DNA of 35,118 nucleotides from Parvibaculum sp. (GCF_002684405.1 NZ_NYVD01000166.1:1-35118); one strand, 5' to 3'. Counted from the stretch's first letter, positions 14,404-21,804 are shown. Numbers and translations: made by a program. Notes: generated from the letters alone by a model not told the origin.

Positions 14404-14430
14404 TATATCTATCAGGTGGCGGAACCTCAA
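14402..14430 (-). promoter_or_regulatory. Predicted sigma-70 promoter of tetR
   Basis: On the minus strand TTGAGG (14430-14425) and TATATA (14407-14402) are separated by 17 bp. The start point would fall near 14395, inside the operator. Confidence 0.6.
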
Positions 14431-14510
14431 GGCGCAAATTTTTTATCCATATAAAACAACGTATTACATAACGCTTAGACACTTCCCATAATTTTTCTGA
14501 AGAAACGGGC

Positions 14511-14539
14511 TTGCTAAACCTTACCGATCTGTTCATATT
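14511..14539 (+). promoter_or_regulatory. Predicted sigma-70 promoter of the DUF1348 gene
   Basis: TTGCTA (14511-14516) and CATATT (14534-14539) are separated by 17 bp. An operator copy lies in the spacer and another just downstream of the expected start near 14546. This supports TetR repression of the gene. Confidence 0.5.
14523..14532. promoter_or_regulatory. Second TetR operator copy, in the DUF1348 promoter spacer
   Basis: ACCGATCTGT matches the core of the other two operator copies at 9 of 10 positions (against 14393-14402). It lies between the -35 and -10 boxes. Confidence 0.5.
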
Positions 14540-14552
14540 CCCGATGAAAGTG

Positions 14553-14565
14553 TACAGATCAGTTC
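14553..14565. promoter_or_regulatory. Third TetR operator copy, upstream of the DUF1348 gene
   Basis: TACAGATCAGTTC is the perfect inverted copy of 14391-14403. It lies 16 bp before the DUF1348 start codon and just downstream of the predicted transcription start. Confidence 0.7.
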
Positions 14566-14581
14566 ATCTTGGAGAGCCGCC

Positions 14582-15049
14582 ATGTCCCCCCGCGCCCCCT
14601 TCCCGCCCTTCGACCGGGTATCCGCCAATGCGAAGGTCCGAGCCGCCGAGAACGCCTGGAACAGCCGCGACCCGGCCAAGGTCGCAGCCGCCTACACACC
14701 GGACAGCGCCTGGCGGAACCGCAGCGAGTTCCTGACGGGCCGCGCGGAGATCGAAGCCTTTCTGACCCGCAAATGGCTCACCGAACTCGACTACCGCCTC
14801 ATCAAGGAGCTGTGGAGTTTCGACGGCGCGCGCATCGCCGTGCGCTTCGCCTATGAGGCCGTCACGCCCGAGGGCCAGTGGTTCCGGGCCTATGGCAACG
14901 AGAACTGGGAGTTCGCCCCCGACGGGCTGATGGCGGTGCGCCGCGCCTCGATCAACGACCTGCCCATTGATGAAGCCGACCGGCTGTTCCGCTGGCCCCT
15001 CGGCCCCCGCCCCGAAAACCACCCCGGCCTTTCCGAGCTCGGCCTTTGA
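14582..15049 (+). CDS. DUF1348 / nuclear transport factor 2-like protein
   Basis: A 155-aa cytoplasmic protein of the DUF1348 family, which has the NTF2-like cone fold. Characteristic pieces are [48 protein letters not shown] and RFAYE, then [14 protein letters not shown] and the C-terminal [10 protein letters not shown]. The function is not established. The ATG has GGAGAG about 5 nt upstream. Promoter and operator sequences just before it, shared with the divergent tetR gene, indicate tight repression and induction by the unknown TetR ligand. In this arrangement the protein is the likeliest direct target of that regulator. It may be co-transcribed with the 70-aa gene 53 bp downstream. Confidence 0.88.
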   Translation: MSPRAPFPPFDRVSANAKVRAAENAWNSRDPAKVAAAYTPDSAWRNRSEFLTGRAEIEAFLTRKWLTELDYRLIKELWSFDGARIAVRFAYEAVTPEGQWFRAYGNENWEFAPDGLMAVRRASINDLPIDEADRLFRWPLGPRPENHPGLSELGL

Positions 15050-15102
15050 CCCCCGACCGCCAACCGGCCGTCACCGGTAAGGGCTGCCACAGGAGAAACG
15101 AG

Positions 15103-15315
15103 ATGAAGACCCGACACCACCACTTCCATGTCGATCGCCATGGCACCGTCTTCGACCGCGAGGTCTTCCTGGCCATGAGCCTCGCTGCGCTTGCGCGCGC
15201 CGATAGATCCCCGCGCGACGACCGACCCGTCGCGCTGCTGGATGCCCGCATGACGGCAAATGCCGTCTGGAGCACAGACGAAACGGTCGAGAAGACCGGC
15301 ACGCTGCACCGGTAG
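15103..15315 (+). CDS. Small His-rich protein, function unknown
   Basis: A 70-aa soluble protein with an N-terminal histidine cluster (MKTRHHHFHVDRHG), a central helix FLAMSLAALARADR and a polar tail. I do not recognise a family. ATG 15103 has AGGAG about 7 nt upstream, a strong argument that it is translated; an in-frame TTG at 15046 overlapping the DUF1348 stop is a poorer choice. Six histidines within the first dozen or so residues suggest metal binding. This fits the neighbouring exported YHS-domain protein, a fold often linked to metals, but it is inference. A weak terminator-like hairpin overlaps its stop codon. Confidence 0.55.
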   Translation: MKTRHHHFHVDRHGTVFDREVFLAMSLAALARADRSPRDDRPVALLDARMTANAVWSTDETVEKTGTLHR

Positions 15316-15334
15316 TTTTCCGGTGCCGATTTTC
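15306..15334 (+). terminator. Possible weak terminator at the end of the His-rich gene
   Basis: GCACCGG (15306-15312) pairs with CCGGTGC (15320-15326) around a TAGTTTT loop that contains the stop codon. CGATTTTC follows. The T-run is short, so termination may be partial. Confidence 0.4.
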
Positions 15335-15476
15335 ACAGACAAAGGTCGCGCGAGAGCGGGACCCACCAGTTCGGACGCGCAGATACGCTCCGTCTACGGA
15401 CGGCTGCGCGCCGAAATCGCCGAACCCGGCAAAGCAAACCCCGCACCCTCGCGGCAAAACCGAAAGGACCAACGAC

Positions 15477-15974
15477 ATGAAGACCATCAACACCCTCATC
15501 GCCACGGCCACTCTCGCCGGCGCTCTCTTCGCCTCCAGCTCCGCCTTCGCGGTCGACGAATACAATGTTTCCACGGGCACGACGCTCACCAATGCGGGCA
15601 TCGCGCTGCGCGGCGACGACGCGGTGGCGCTCGCCACCGGCCTCGACGTCCTGCCCGGTACCGCCAAGTTCACCGTGGAGCGCGACGGCGTCGCCTATTA
15701 TTTCTCGTCGAAGGAAACGATGAAGCAGTTCGCGGCGGACCCGGAACGCTACATGCCGCAGTATGGCGGCTTCTGCGCCTTCGGTGTCGCCATCGGCAAG
15801 AAGCTCGACGCAAACCCCCATTTTGCCGACATCGTCGACGGCAAGCTCTATCTCTTCCTGAATGAAGTGGCGTTCGAAAAGTACAAAGACGACAAGGCCG
15901 GCACTCTGGAAAAGGCCGAGAAGAACTGGCCTGGCATGCACCACGTCGCCGTCTCCAAGGTCAATGGCGGCTGA
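15477..15974 (+). CDS. Exported YHS domain protein
   Basis: A 165-aa protein. Residues 1-25 are a classical signal peptide (MKTINTLIATATLAGALFASSSAFA, with cleavage after AFA), so the protein is periplasmic. The rest carries a YHS-like domain: KFTVERDGVAYYFSSKETMKQFAADPERYMPQYGGFCAFG, followed by ANPHFADIVDGKLYLF. YHS domains occur in metal-handling and oxygenase-linked proteins; the Cys and His residues in YGGFCAF and WPGMHH could bind metal, but no function is proven. AAAGGA lies about 8 nt before the ATG. The 161 bp upstream separate it from the His-rich gene and contain no recognised feature beyond the weak hairpin. A terminator follows. Confidence 0.87.
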   Translation: MKTINTLIATATLAGALFASSSAFAVDEYNVSTGTTLTNAGIALRGDDAVALATGLDVLPGTAKFTVERDGVAYYFSSKETMKQFAADPERYMPQYGGFCAFGVAIGKKLDANPHFADIVDGKLYLFLNEVAFEKYKDDKAGTLEKAEKNWPGMHHVAVSKVNGG

Positions 15975-16009
15975 CGCCGGCCATCTCGAGCGGCCACGTC
16001 TCAATACAG

Positions 16010-16041
16010 CGGGCGGCACCTTCACGGGCGCCGCCCGTTTT
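16010..16041 (+). terminator. Probable terminator of the YHS gene
   Basis: CGGGCGGC (16010-16017) pairs with GCCGCCCG (16030-16037) around a 12-nt loop, followed by TTTT. It lies 35 bp after the stop and just before the convergent haemolysin-III gene. Confidence 0.65.
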
Positions 16042-16055
16042 ACTGCCCATGTGCG

Positions 16056-16721
16056 TTAAAGGAGCTGCCCCTCCGCAAAGGCGGTCACCGCGCCGAAATG
16101 GCAGACGGCGGCGGCCAGCACGAAGGCGTGCCAGATCGCATTCTGGAAGGGTAGCCTCTCCCAGACATGGAAGATGACGCCGATCGAATAGAGCGCGCCG
16201 CCGATCGCGATGAGCGTCAGCACGTGCGCGTTCATCACATCCGACAGCGGCCCCAGAATAAAGGCCCCGCTCCAGCCCATGGCGAGATAGAGCAGGATCG
16301 CCAGCCGATCGAAGCGGCGCGGCATGGTGAATTTGATGGCGATGCCCGTCACCGCCGCTGTCAGCAGCAGCGCGTAAACCGTGGCGACCCAGGGATCGCC
16401 GATATCGGCCAGCATGAAGGGCGAATAGGTGCCCGCGATGAGCAGGAAGATCGCCGAATGGTCGAAGCGGCGCAAAATCTCCTTCGCGCCCCCATGCGAG
16501 ATCGTGTTGTAGAGCGCGGAAAAGGTGAGCGCGGCGCAGAGCGACAGCGCATAGATGACGACCCCCGTCACCAGCGTCGCGCTGCCTTGCGCCGCCGTAT
16601 AGGCGATCAGCCAGACGCCGCCCGCCACGCTCGCGCCCACGCCCAGCACATGAATGACGGTATCCGTGCGAAGCTCCGCGCGGGCGGGCGTTCTGACAGG
16701 AGGTTTTTCGGCGGCGCTCAT
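16056..16721 (-). CDS. Haemolysin III family (PAQR) membrane protein
   Basis: A 221-aa integral membrane protein with about seven helices after a 20-residue polar N-terminus. Family signatures are SALYNTISHGG in the second helix region, RRFDHSAIFLLIAGTYSPF, GWSGAF and the C-terminal FHVWERLPFQNAIWHAFVLAAAVCHF; the histidines in these motifs bind zinc in the related PAQR receptors. The bacterial role (HlyIII/YqfA) is unclear and true haemolysis is unproven. ATG 16721 is chosen because the protein then has family length and begins MSAAEKPP with AAGGGA about 12 nt upstream; the open frame further upstream runs into the Crp/Fnr gene. It lies 41 bp downstream of that gene on the same strand. Confidence 0.9.
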   Translation of the reverse strand: MSAAEKPPVRTPARAELRTDTVIHVLGVGASVAGGVWLIAYTAAQGSATLVTGVVIYALSLCAALTFSALYNTISHGGAKEILRRFDHSAIFLLIAGTYSPFMLADIGDPWVATVYALLLTAAVTGIAIKFTMPRRFDRLAILLYLAMGWSGAFILGPLSDVMNAHVLTLIAIGGALYSIGVIFHVWERLPFQNAIWHAFVLAAAVCHFGAVTAFAEGQLL

Positions 16722-16762
16722 GCTTTGCGCAATCCCTTCCCTCGACCCCTTCCCTGGGGCGG

Positions 16763-17518
16763 TCAAAAGATCGGCCGGGGCCTCAGATAGCTGTCGTCGA
16801 AATCGCAATATCGGCTCAGGCCTGAAAAGTCCAGGATGTAGAGGCGGCCATCCGCGATGCTGGCCCACCCCTTGTCCTTCAGCTCTTTCAGCATGCGGTT
16901 CACATGCTCCAAGGAAAGGCCCATCGCATCGGCAAGATGGCGCTGGCGAAGCGGAAAGGAGCAATAGTCATTACCCGCCATGCCCAGCATTTTCTGCCGC
17001 GTATGGGTTTCGAGCAGGAAATGGGCGAGGCGCTCCATGGCGGTGCGGCGGCCGATATCGGTCATATGCTCGAACAGCAAAGCCTCTTCCGATTGCGCCA
17101 GCGTCGCCAGGGCGCGAGAGAGAACGGCGTTCTCGCCGAACCGTTTCTTCAGATCCCCGGTGGAGAAGACGCACAATTCGACATCCGTAATCGCCTCGAT
17201 GGAGTAGCCATCGCCATTGGCAAGCTCGAAGTCGGCGTCGATGAAGCTCCCCGCCATCAGAAACGAGGTGATCTGTACCCTGCCGCTTTCCAGCGCCCGC
17301 TGGCGCATGGCCCATCCGGAGAACAGCGTCATGCTCTCTTCGCCGTTGGTATCGTGATCGAGGATCACCTCTCCCGCCCGGACATGGCGGGTACCCGTTC
17401 TCACGGACTGGATGGCCTCCAGTTCCTCCTGGTCGAGCGGCATGAAGAGCGCCTGCTTGCGGACCGGACAGGACTGACAGTTTCGGGGAGGCTGTGACGT
17501 CAACTTCTGCTTCTTCAT
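16763..17518 (-). CDS. Crp/Fnr family transcriptional regulator
   Basis: A 251-aa regulator. An N-terminal CxxC (NCQSCPVR, C14 and C17) precedes a cyclic-nucleotide-type beta barrel (about 30-145), a long dimerisation helix (145-172) and a winged helix with recognition segment RQRHLADAMGLSLEHVNRMLKEL (191-213). Canonical FNR binds a 4Fe-4S cluster with four Cys. Here C14, C17 and C116 could correspond to three of them, but the third N-terminal Cys is missing, so cluster binding is uncertain. It may be a FixK-like or other member of this CxxCPVR-bearing group. It is probably co-transcribed with the haemolysin-III gene. The target genes are unknown. Confidence 0.9.
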   Translation of the reverse strand: MKKQKLTSQPPRNCQSCPVRKQALFMPLDQEELEAIQSVRTGTRHVRAGEVILDHDTNGEESMTLFSGWAMRQRALESGRVQITSFLMAGSFIDADFELANGDGYSIEAITDVELCVFSTGDLKKRFGENAVLSRALATLAQSEEALLFEHMTDIGRRTAMERLAHFLLETHTRQKMLGMAGNDYCSFPLRQRHLADAMGLSLEHVNRMLKELKDKGWASIADGRLYILDFSGLSRYCDFDDSYLRPRPIF

Positions 17519-17721
17519 TCCCGGCCTGAGTATCGGCCGAATTTTTCCTTCGATGCCGAATACCCGATCGGGCCGGCGCGATTCGTCTGCGGGAGATATA
17601 CCGCCGCTTCCCAGAATTTACACCTTTTCCCCGGACTTCAAGGATGTCTGCGTCCTGCCGCGAAACCAGGCGCGCCGCATAGCCGCCGCGCCCTGCGATC
17701 CCGACGCCCCCGCCACGCGAA

Positions 17722-17758
17722 AAAACCGCTCCTGCACCCGGAGCCGCCGGGCGGTTTT
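17722..17758. other. Hairpin with A-run and T-run flanks
   Basis: AAAACCGC (17722-17729) pairs with GCGGTTTT (17751-17758). A second small stem, GCTCC (17728-17732) with GGAGC (17740-17744), can form inside it. This could be a bidirectional terminator or a leader structure, but no gene ends here on either strand. Confidence 0.3.
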
Positions 17759-17903
17759 CACAAACACTCACAATAGTTGCATTTCCGCCGCACCCTCCGA
17801 CCCCCCGCCCTTTCCGCGCGAAACGAGAATTTCCGGCAGGGAACCGCCGCCCCGGCGGGGGAGAAGCGGCACGCGGGACATGCGGGAATGCCACACCCCC
17901 GCC

Positions 17904-17943
17904 CTGTCATTCTTCCGTCATAAAACCCGTAAGGAACCGTCAC
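17904..17943 (+). promoter_or_regulatory. Tandem Pho boxes (PhoB sites) upstream of the porin gene
   Basis: Four 7-bp units at 11-bp spacing: CTGTCAT (17904), CCGTCAT (17915), CCCGTAA (17926) and CCGTCAC (17937), each separated by 4 bp (TCTT, AAAA, GGAA). The PhoB consensus is repeated CTGTCAT units with 4-bp spacers. The first two units and the last are strong matches and the third is degenerate. A TTATTA -10 box (17953-17958) lies 9 bp downstream, the usual spacing when PhoB replaces the -35 contact. Confidence 0.85.
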
Positions 17944-17952
17944 AGAGGCCCC

Positions 17953-17958
17953 TTATTA
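17953..17958 (+). promoter_or_regulatory. Predicted -10 box of the PhoB-dependent porin promoter
   Basis: TTATTA lies 9 bp after the last Pho-box unit, and no -35 box is recognisable. Transcription would start near 17965, giving a leader of about 75 nt. Confidence 0.5.
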
Positions 17959-18041
17959 GCGACGGGCATGGGGGGCGTTAGGCGGTACGGCCGCTGCTCG
18001 CAATCCTGATCAGAATGACCCATTAAACACGGAGACGTCTC

Positions 18042-19415
18042 ATGACGTTGCGCAATATCCTGCTTGCGGGCACCGCTCTCGGTGCTGCTGCATTCCTTGC
18101 CGTTCCGGCCCAGGCCGGTTCGAAGGATTGCTGTGGCGATGTCGATGCCCTGAAGCAGCAGATCAACGATCTGCAGCAGAAGGTCGATGACCTCGCGATC
18201 AACTACGGCAACAAGATCAAGGATCTTGAATCCCGCAAAGGCGACGTGCTCACCACGTTCAAGAACGGTCGTCCGGGCTTCCGCTCCGCCGACGGTTCCT
18301 TCAAGCTCGACTTCCGCGGCCGCTTCCACATGGATGCCGGCACGTATTTCGACGTCGACCAGTCCATCGAAAACGCCGGTGGCCGTGACGACGACATCAA
18401 CTTCCGCCGTGCCCGCTTCGGTGTGAAGGGCCATGTCTGGAACGACTGGAAGTACGCGCTGATCTTCGACTTCGGCGGTTCCAGCGACGGCGGTGGCGGT
18501 TCGCTCCACCAGGCCTCGCTCACCTATGCCGGGTTCGACAATGTCGGCATCACCTGGGGTGCCGCGAAGCCGAAGCTCACCTTCGCCGACTCCGTGTCGT
18601 CGAACGACGTGACCTTCCTGGAAGATCCGACGGCCGCCACGCTGATGGCCTCCATCGGCGGCGGTTCCTCGCGTCAGATGCTCGGCGTGACCTATGAAGG
18701 CGAGCAGCTCTTCCTTGCCGTGTCCCAGACCTGGGGCGAAGTCGGCGACAATGAAGGCCAGCTCGCCGGCGGTGAAAACCTCCTCGGCCGTATTGCCTTC
18801 GTGCAGCCGCTCGGCGACACGCTTTCCATGCAGCTCGGCGCGTCGGGTGCCTGGCAGTACAACAATGACGGCTCGTTCCGCTTCCGCGACCGTCAGGAAC
18901 TGCGTCTGGACGCCAATCGTCTGCTGAACACCGGCACGATGACCAACGTCGACGACGTCTATGGCTACGGCCCGGACCTGACGCTCGCTGCCGGTCCGTT
19001 CCGCGCTTCGGGTGAGTACTACTGGTACAACGTCAACCGCAACACCGGCTCCGACTACGACTTCGATGCCTGGTATGCGGAAGCTGCCTGGCTCATCACC
19101 GGCGAAAGCTACAAGTTCGACGGCGAAGGCGGCATGAAGGGCGTGTCCCCGGCCAATCCGTTCAATCTCGCCGGCGGCGGCTCGGGCGCTTTCGAAGCGG
19201 CCGTACGCTACTCCGACACCGACCTGTCGGATGTCGGCAACACGTTCAGCACCGACTTCAAGGAACAGAAGATCTGGACGTTCGGCCTGAACTGGTACCC
19301 GAACAAGAACATCGCGTTCAAAGCGAACTACCAGATCGTCGACCTCGAGAACAATATCTCGAACACCGACGGTCAGTTCCAGGCAGTTGCTCTGCGTACG
19401 CAGTTCAAGTTCTGA
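18042..19415 (+). CDS. Porin O/P family outer-membrane porin, probably phosphate-selective
   Basis: A 457-aa outer-membrane protein of the phosphate-selective porin O/P type (PF07396). Residues 1-26 are a signal peptide ending AQAG. A short coiled coil follows (about 33-66, DALKQQINDLQQKVDDL). The rest is rich in alternating aromatic and polar strands (KLDFRGRFHMDAGTYFD, NFRRARFGVKGHVWNDWKYALIFDF) and ends in the C-terminal Phe (RTQFKF) needed for outer-membrane insertion. GGAGA lies about 6 nt before the ATG. The Pho boxes upstream give independent support for control by PhoB under phosphate limitation. It converges on a PstS-like gene. Smooth, uniformly C-ending codon use suggests high expression. 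The actual selectivity is inferred. Confidence 0.92.
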   Translation: MTLRNILLAGTALGAAAFLAVPAQAGSKDCCGDVDALKQQINDLQQKVDDLAINYGNKIKDLESRKGDVLTTFKNGRPGFRSADGSFKLDFRGRFHMDAGTYFDVDQSIENAGGRDDDINFRRARFGVKGHVWNDWKYALIFDFGGSSDGGGGSLHQASLTYAGFDNVGITWGAAKPKLTFADSVSSNDVTFLEDPTAATLMASIGGGSSRQMLGVTYEGEQLFLAVSQTWGEVGDNEGQLAGGENLLGRIAFVQPLGDTLSMQLGASGAWQYNNDGSFRFRDRQELRLDANRLLNTGTMTNVDDVYGYGPDLTLAAGPFRASGEYYWYNVNRNTGSDYDFDAWYAEAAWLITGESYKFDGEGGMKGVSPANPFNLAGGGSGAFEAAVRYSDTDLSDVGNTFSTDFKEQKIWTFGLNWYPNKNIAFKANYQIVDLENNISNTDGQFQAVALRTQFKF

Positions 19416-19442
19416 TCTGATCCTCGCAGGATAAGTCAGACG

Positions 19443-19476
19443 ATGCCCCGGCGGGTAACCGCCGGGGCATTTTTTG
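19443..19476 (+). terminator. Rho-independent terminator of the porin gene
   Basis: A perfect 12-bp stem (19443-19454 with 19459-19470) closes a GTAA loop, followed by TTTTTG. Confidence 0.92.
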
Positions 19477-19586
19477 TTTGAAGAAGGCCGGGGCATGACG
19501 CAGGGCGCATCCGGACGCCACGCATCGGCCTGGATACCGCGACGACACAGAGCTTCCCATCGTCTTCATCAAGCGCAACAAAGACC

Positions 19587-19658
19587 GTCACCCCGGACTT
19601 GATCCGGGGTCCATATTGTTTCCGCGCCTGATGGATGCCGGATCAAGCCCGGCATGAC
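19587..19658. repeat. Palindromic intergenic repeat, copy 1
   Basis: A 72-bp element with inward-facing arms: a left arm containing CCGGACTTGATCCGG and a right arm containing GCCGGATCAAGCCCGGC, with outer ends GTCA and TGAC. It shares this layout with 26321-26394. Both copies lie between converging genes, as is common for REP-like elements in alphaproteobacteria. Confidence 0.75.
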
Positions 19659-19666
19659 GCAATCCT

Positions 19667-19686
19667 CGACACGAAAATTCGTGTCG
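19667..19686. other. Short hairpin next to the intergenic repeat
   Basis: CGACACGA (19667-19674) and TCGTGTCG (19679-19686) form a perfect 8-bp stem with an AAAT loop. There is no T-run, so it is probably not a terminator on its own. Confidence 0.45.
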
Positions 19687-19718
19687 GCTCGAATGTCGGG
19701 ATGACCCGGTGAGTTTTG

Positions 19719-20687
19719 TCAGTCCAGCCGCTTCAGGCCGAGCCGTTCGATCTCCTGGCCGGAATAAACATAGGGAAGCGGGTAATAACCTGCGAGCGCG
19801 GCGTCCTTCTGCCCGTCCAGCGAAAAGGCATAGGTGAAGAACTCCCGGACCGGCGGGGACAGCGGCGTGTCGGGCGCCTTGTCCACATACATGTAGAGAA
19901 AGCGCGTGATCGGGAAGTCCCGGCGATAGGCGTTCATCTGGTTGGCGAGGATGCATTTGCCGTCGTCGGTCGACAACCGCAGCGATTTTTCGCGGCCCGT
20001 CCGGTAGCCGACCGGCGCATAGCCGATAGCGCCTTCATCCTTTCCGATCCGGTCGACCACTTCCGACGATTTGTCGAAGGTTTTCATGTCGCTGGCGAAG
20101 GATTGTCCGTCCATCACCTTGGCGGCGAAGAAACCGGCCTCGCTCGATCCGGGCCGGTAGCCGAGCCGCAGGACCGGCTTCGCCGCCCAATTGCCCGTCG
20201 CCCCGAGATCGCCCCATGTCACCGACGGCGCGCTGAACGCGTCGCGGAGTTTCGACATGGGCAGGCAGTCGAGTGGATTGTCCTTGTTGACGAAAACGGT
20301 CAGCACATCCACGCCGACACGCACTTCCGTCGGCGCATAGCCATGGGCGTCCCGGAACCGGCCTTCTTCCGCCGAATTCATTTCGCGCGACATGGCCGCG
20401 ATATCGATATCGCCATCGGTCAGCGCGGCGGCCGCGGGGGCGTCGCCGTCGAAGCGGCTTGCCGCCCTGACGCCCTTATAGGTCGCCATCAGCGCTTCGG
20501 ACCAGAGCAGCACATATTTGCGAAGCGCGGGCGAGCCTTCTATGCGCAGATCGCCCGTCACATCGGACACCGCGCGATAGGGCTTGTAGCGGTCGTCGAT
20601 GATGGTCGCCGAGGCGGGGAAACTCGACACGAGCACCGTTCCGGCAAGCAGGAGCGCAGTCAGGCGGGCGGCGGGGCATCGTCTCAT
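19719..20687 (-). CDS. PstS-like phosphate ABC transporter substrate-binding protein
   Basis: A 322-aa periplasmic binding protein. Residues 1-27 form a signal peptide (RLTALLLAGTVLVSSFPASA, cleavage after ASA). The remainder fits the PBP-like/PstS family: DLRIEGSPALRKYVLLWSEAL at the start, TDGDIDIAAMSREMNSAEE, VGVDVLTVFVNKDNPLDCL, then GYRPGSSEAGFF and the C-terminal YPLPYVYSGQ. Canonical PstS phosphate-contact residues are not all obvious, so another oxyanion or polymer ligand is possible. No pstCAB genes are adjacent. The porin gene with Pho boxes converges on it, supporting a phosphate role. A degenerate Pho-like pair (CGGTCAT and CTGTCGT, separated by 5 bp) lies at 20731-20749 upstream on its strand. 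The ribosome site is weak. Confidence 0.8.
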   Translation of the reverse strand: MRRCPAARLTALLLAGTVLVSSFPASATIIDDRYKPYRAVSDVTGDLRIEGSPALRKYVLLWSEALMATYKGVRAASRFDGDAPAAAALTDGDIDIAAMSREMNSAEEGRFRDAHGYAPTEVRVGVDVLTVFVNKDNPLDCLPMSKLRDAFSAPSVTWGDLGATGNWAAKPVLRLGYRPGSSEAGFFAAKVMDGQSFASDMKTFDKSSEVVDRIGKDEGAIGYAPVGYRTGREKSLRLSTDDGKCILANQMNAYRRDFPITRFLYMYVDKAPDTPLSPPVREFFTYAFSLDGQKDAALAGYYPLPYVYSGQEIERLGLKRLD

Positions 20688-20766
20688 GGGACCGGCAGTC
20701 TCTCAGGCAAAAAACAGATGCGGCCATCTTACGACAGTCCGTATGACCGCGGGATGAAGATAAGCC

Positions 20767-21804
20767 TCAATCCATCGTCAGCACGGCGGCGCCGGTGAGC
20801 CGGCCCTCGCGAAGCCGCGCCAGTGCTTCATTCGCCTCTTCGAGCTTCATGCGCTCGACCGTCGTCGTCACCGGTACTTGCGGCGCGAGCTTCAGGAATT
20901 CCTCGCCATCGGCCCGGGTGAGGTTCGCAACCGAATGGATGGGCCGTTCCCGCCACAGAATGTCGTAGGAAAAAGCCGGGATCTCCGACATGTGAATGCC
21001 GGCGCAGACGACGCGGCCGCCCGGCGCGGTGGCTTTCAGCGCAGCGGGCACGAGCGGACCGGCGGGCGCATAGATGATGGCGGCGTCGAGCAATTCCGGC
21101 GGCATCTCGTCCGATCCGCCCGCCCATTCCGCGCCCAGCGATCTGGCGAATGCGATGGCGGCCTCGTCGCCCGGCTTCACGAAAGCAAAGAGCCGCCAGC
21201 CTTCCGCTTTCGCCACTTGTGCAACTATGTGTGCCGCAGCCCCGAAGCCGTATATGCCGAGAATGTCGCCCCCACCTTCGCCCATCTTGCCCTCGATCGT
21301 CGGACGCGCCATGCGCAGCGAGCGGTAGCCGATAAGCCCGGCGCAAAGAAGCGGCGCGGCTTCCGCCGGATCGGGCGTTCCCGACAACGGAAAGCAGTAG
21401 CGCGCATCCGCGACGGTATATTCCGCATAGCCGCCATCGCGCGTATAGCCGGTGAAGAGTGCCCTCTCGCAGAGGTTCTCCTGCCTTTTGCGGCAATAGC
21501 GGCAGTCGCCGCAGGTCCAGCCGAGCCAGGGAATGCCGACGAGTTTTCCTTCTTCAAACCCCGTCACGCCCTCGCCCGTCGCGGCGACATGACCGACGAT
21601 TTCATGGCCGGGGATGAGCGGCAGCTTCGGCTCGGTCAGCTCGCCATCCACCACATGCAGATCGGTCCGGCAGACACCGCAGGCCGCGACCTTCACCAGC
21701 ACCTCACCCGGGCCGGGGTGGGGCACAGGCAATTCAGCCAGGCGCAGCGGTTTGTTCGGCGCGTCCATCACCATGGCGCGCATGGTTTGGGGCAAGTCGG
21801 TCAT
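20767..21804 (-). CDS. Zinc-dependent alcohol dehydrogenase (MDR superfamily)
   Basis: A 345-aa NAD(P)-dependent alcohol dehydrogenase. The catalytic zinc ligands are C45 in [10 protein letters not shown]67/E68 in GHEIVGH and a Cys in [11 protein letters not shown]. The structural zinc site has C98, C101, C104 and C112. The Rossmann motif is seen as [10 protein letters not shown], with the usual middle glycine replaced by Phe. The LCAGxxGYRSLR stretch is typical of the bacterial AdhA-like branch acting on short or medium primary alcohols. ATG 21804 is chosen over GTG 21834 because AGGAGG lies about 5 nt before it. It is downstream of the truncated-haemoglobin gene on the same strand (53 bp) and upstream of the PstS-like gene. 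Confidence 0.92.
   Translation of the reverse strand: MTDLPQTMRAMVMDAPNKPLRLAELPVPHPGPGEVLVKVAACGVCRTDLHVVDGELTEPKLPLIPGHEIVGHVAATGEGVTGFEEGKLVGIPWLGWTCGDCRYCRKRQENLCERALFTGYTRDGGYAEYTVADARYCFPLSGTPDPAEAAPLLCAGLIGYRSLRMARPTIEGKMGEGGGDILGIYGFGAAAHIVAQVAKAEGWRLFAFVKPGDEAAIAFARSLGAEWAGGSDEMPPELLDAAIIYAPAGPLVPAALKATAPGGRVVCAGIHMSEIPAFSYDILWRERPIHSVANLTRADGEEFLKLAPQVPVTTTVERMKLEEANEALARLREGRLTGAAVLTMD

Larger units (their letters stand above)
17519..18041. other. 523-bp gene-free region between crp/fnr and the porin gene
   Basis: The region holds the divergent upstream sequences of the Crp/Fnr gene (minus) and the porin gene (plus). It contains a hairpin at 17722-17758, the Pho boxes at 17904-17943 and a porin leader of about 75 nt. 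An open frame of about 140 codons crosses it but looks non-coding: it is Pro/Arg-rich, has no ribosome site, and runs through the Pho boxes. Confidence 0.65.
19416..19718. other. 303-bp convergent gene-free region after the porin gene
   Basis: The region lies between the ends of the porin gene (plus) and the PstS-like gene (minus). It contains the porin terminator (19443-19476), a palindromic intergenic repeat (19587-19658) and a small 8-bp-stem hairpin at 19667-19686. No gene was seen. Confidence 0.7.

Noticed and set aside
17553-17981. Open frame upstream of the porin gene
   Set aside because: Pro/Arg-rich, without a ribosome site, and it runs through the Pho boxes and promoter.
17940-19496. 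Antisense open frame opposite the porin gene
   Set aside because: A GC-rich shadow frame that overlaps the porin terminator and has no family resemblance.
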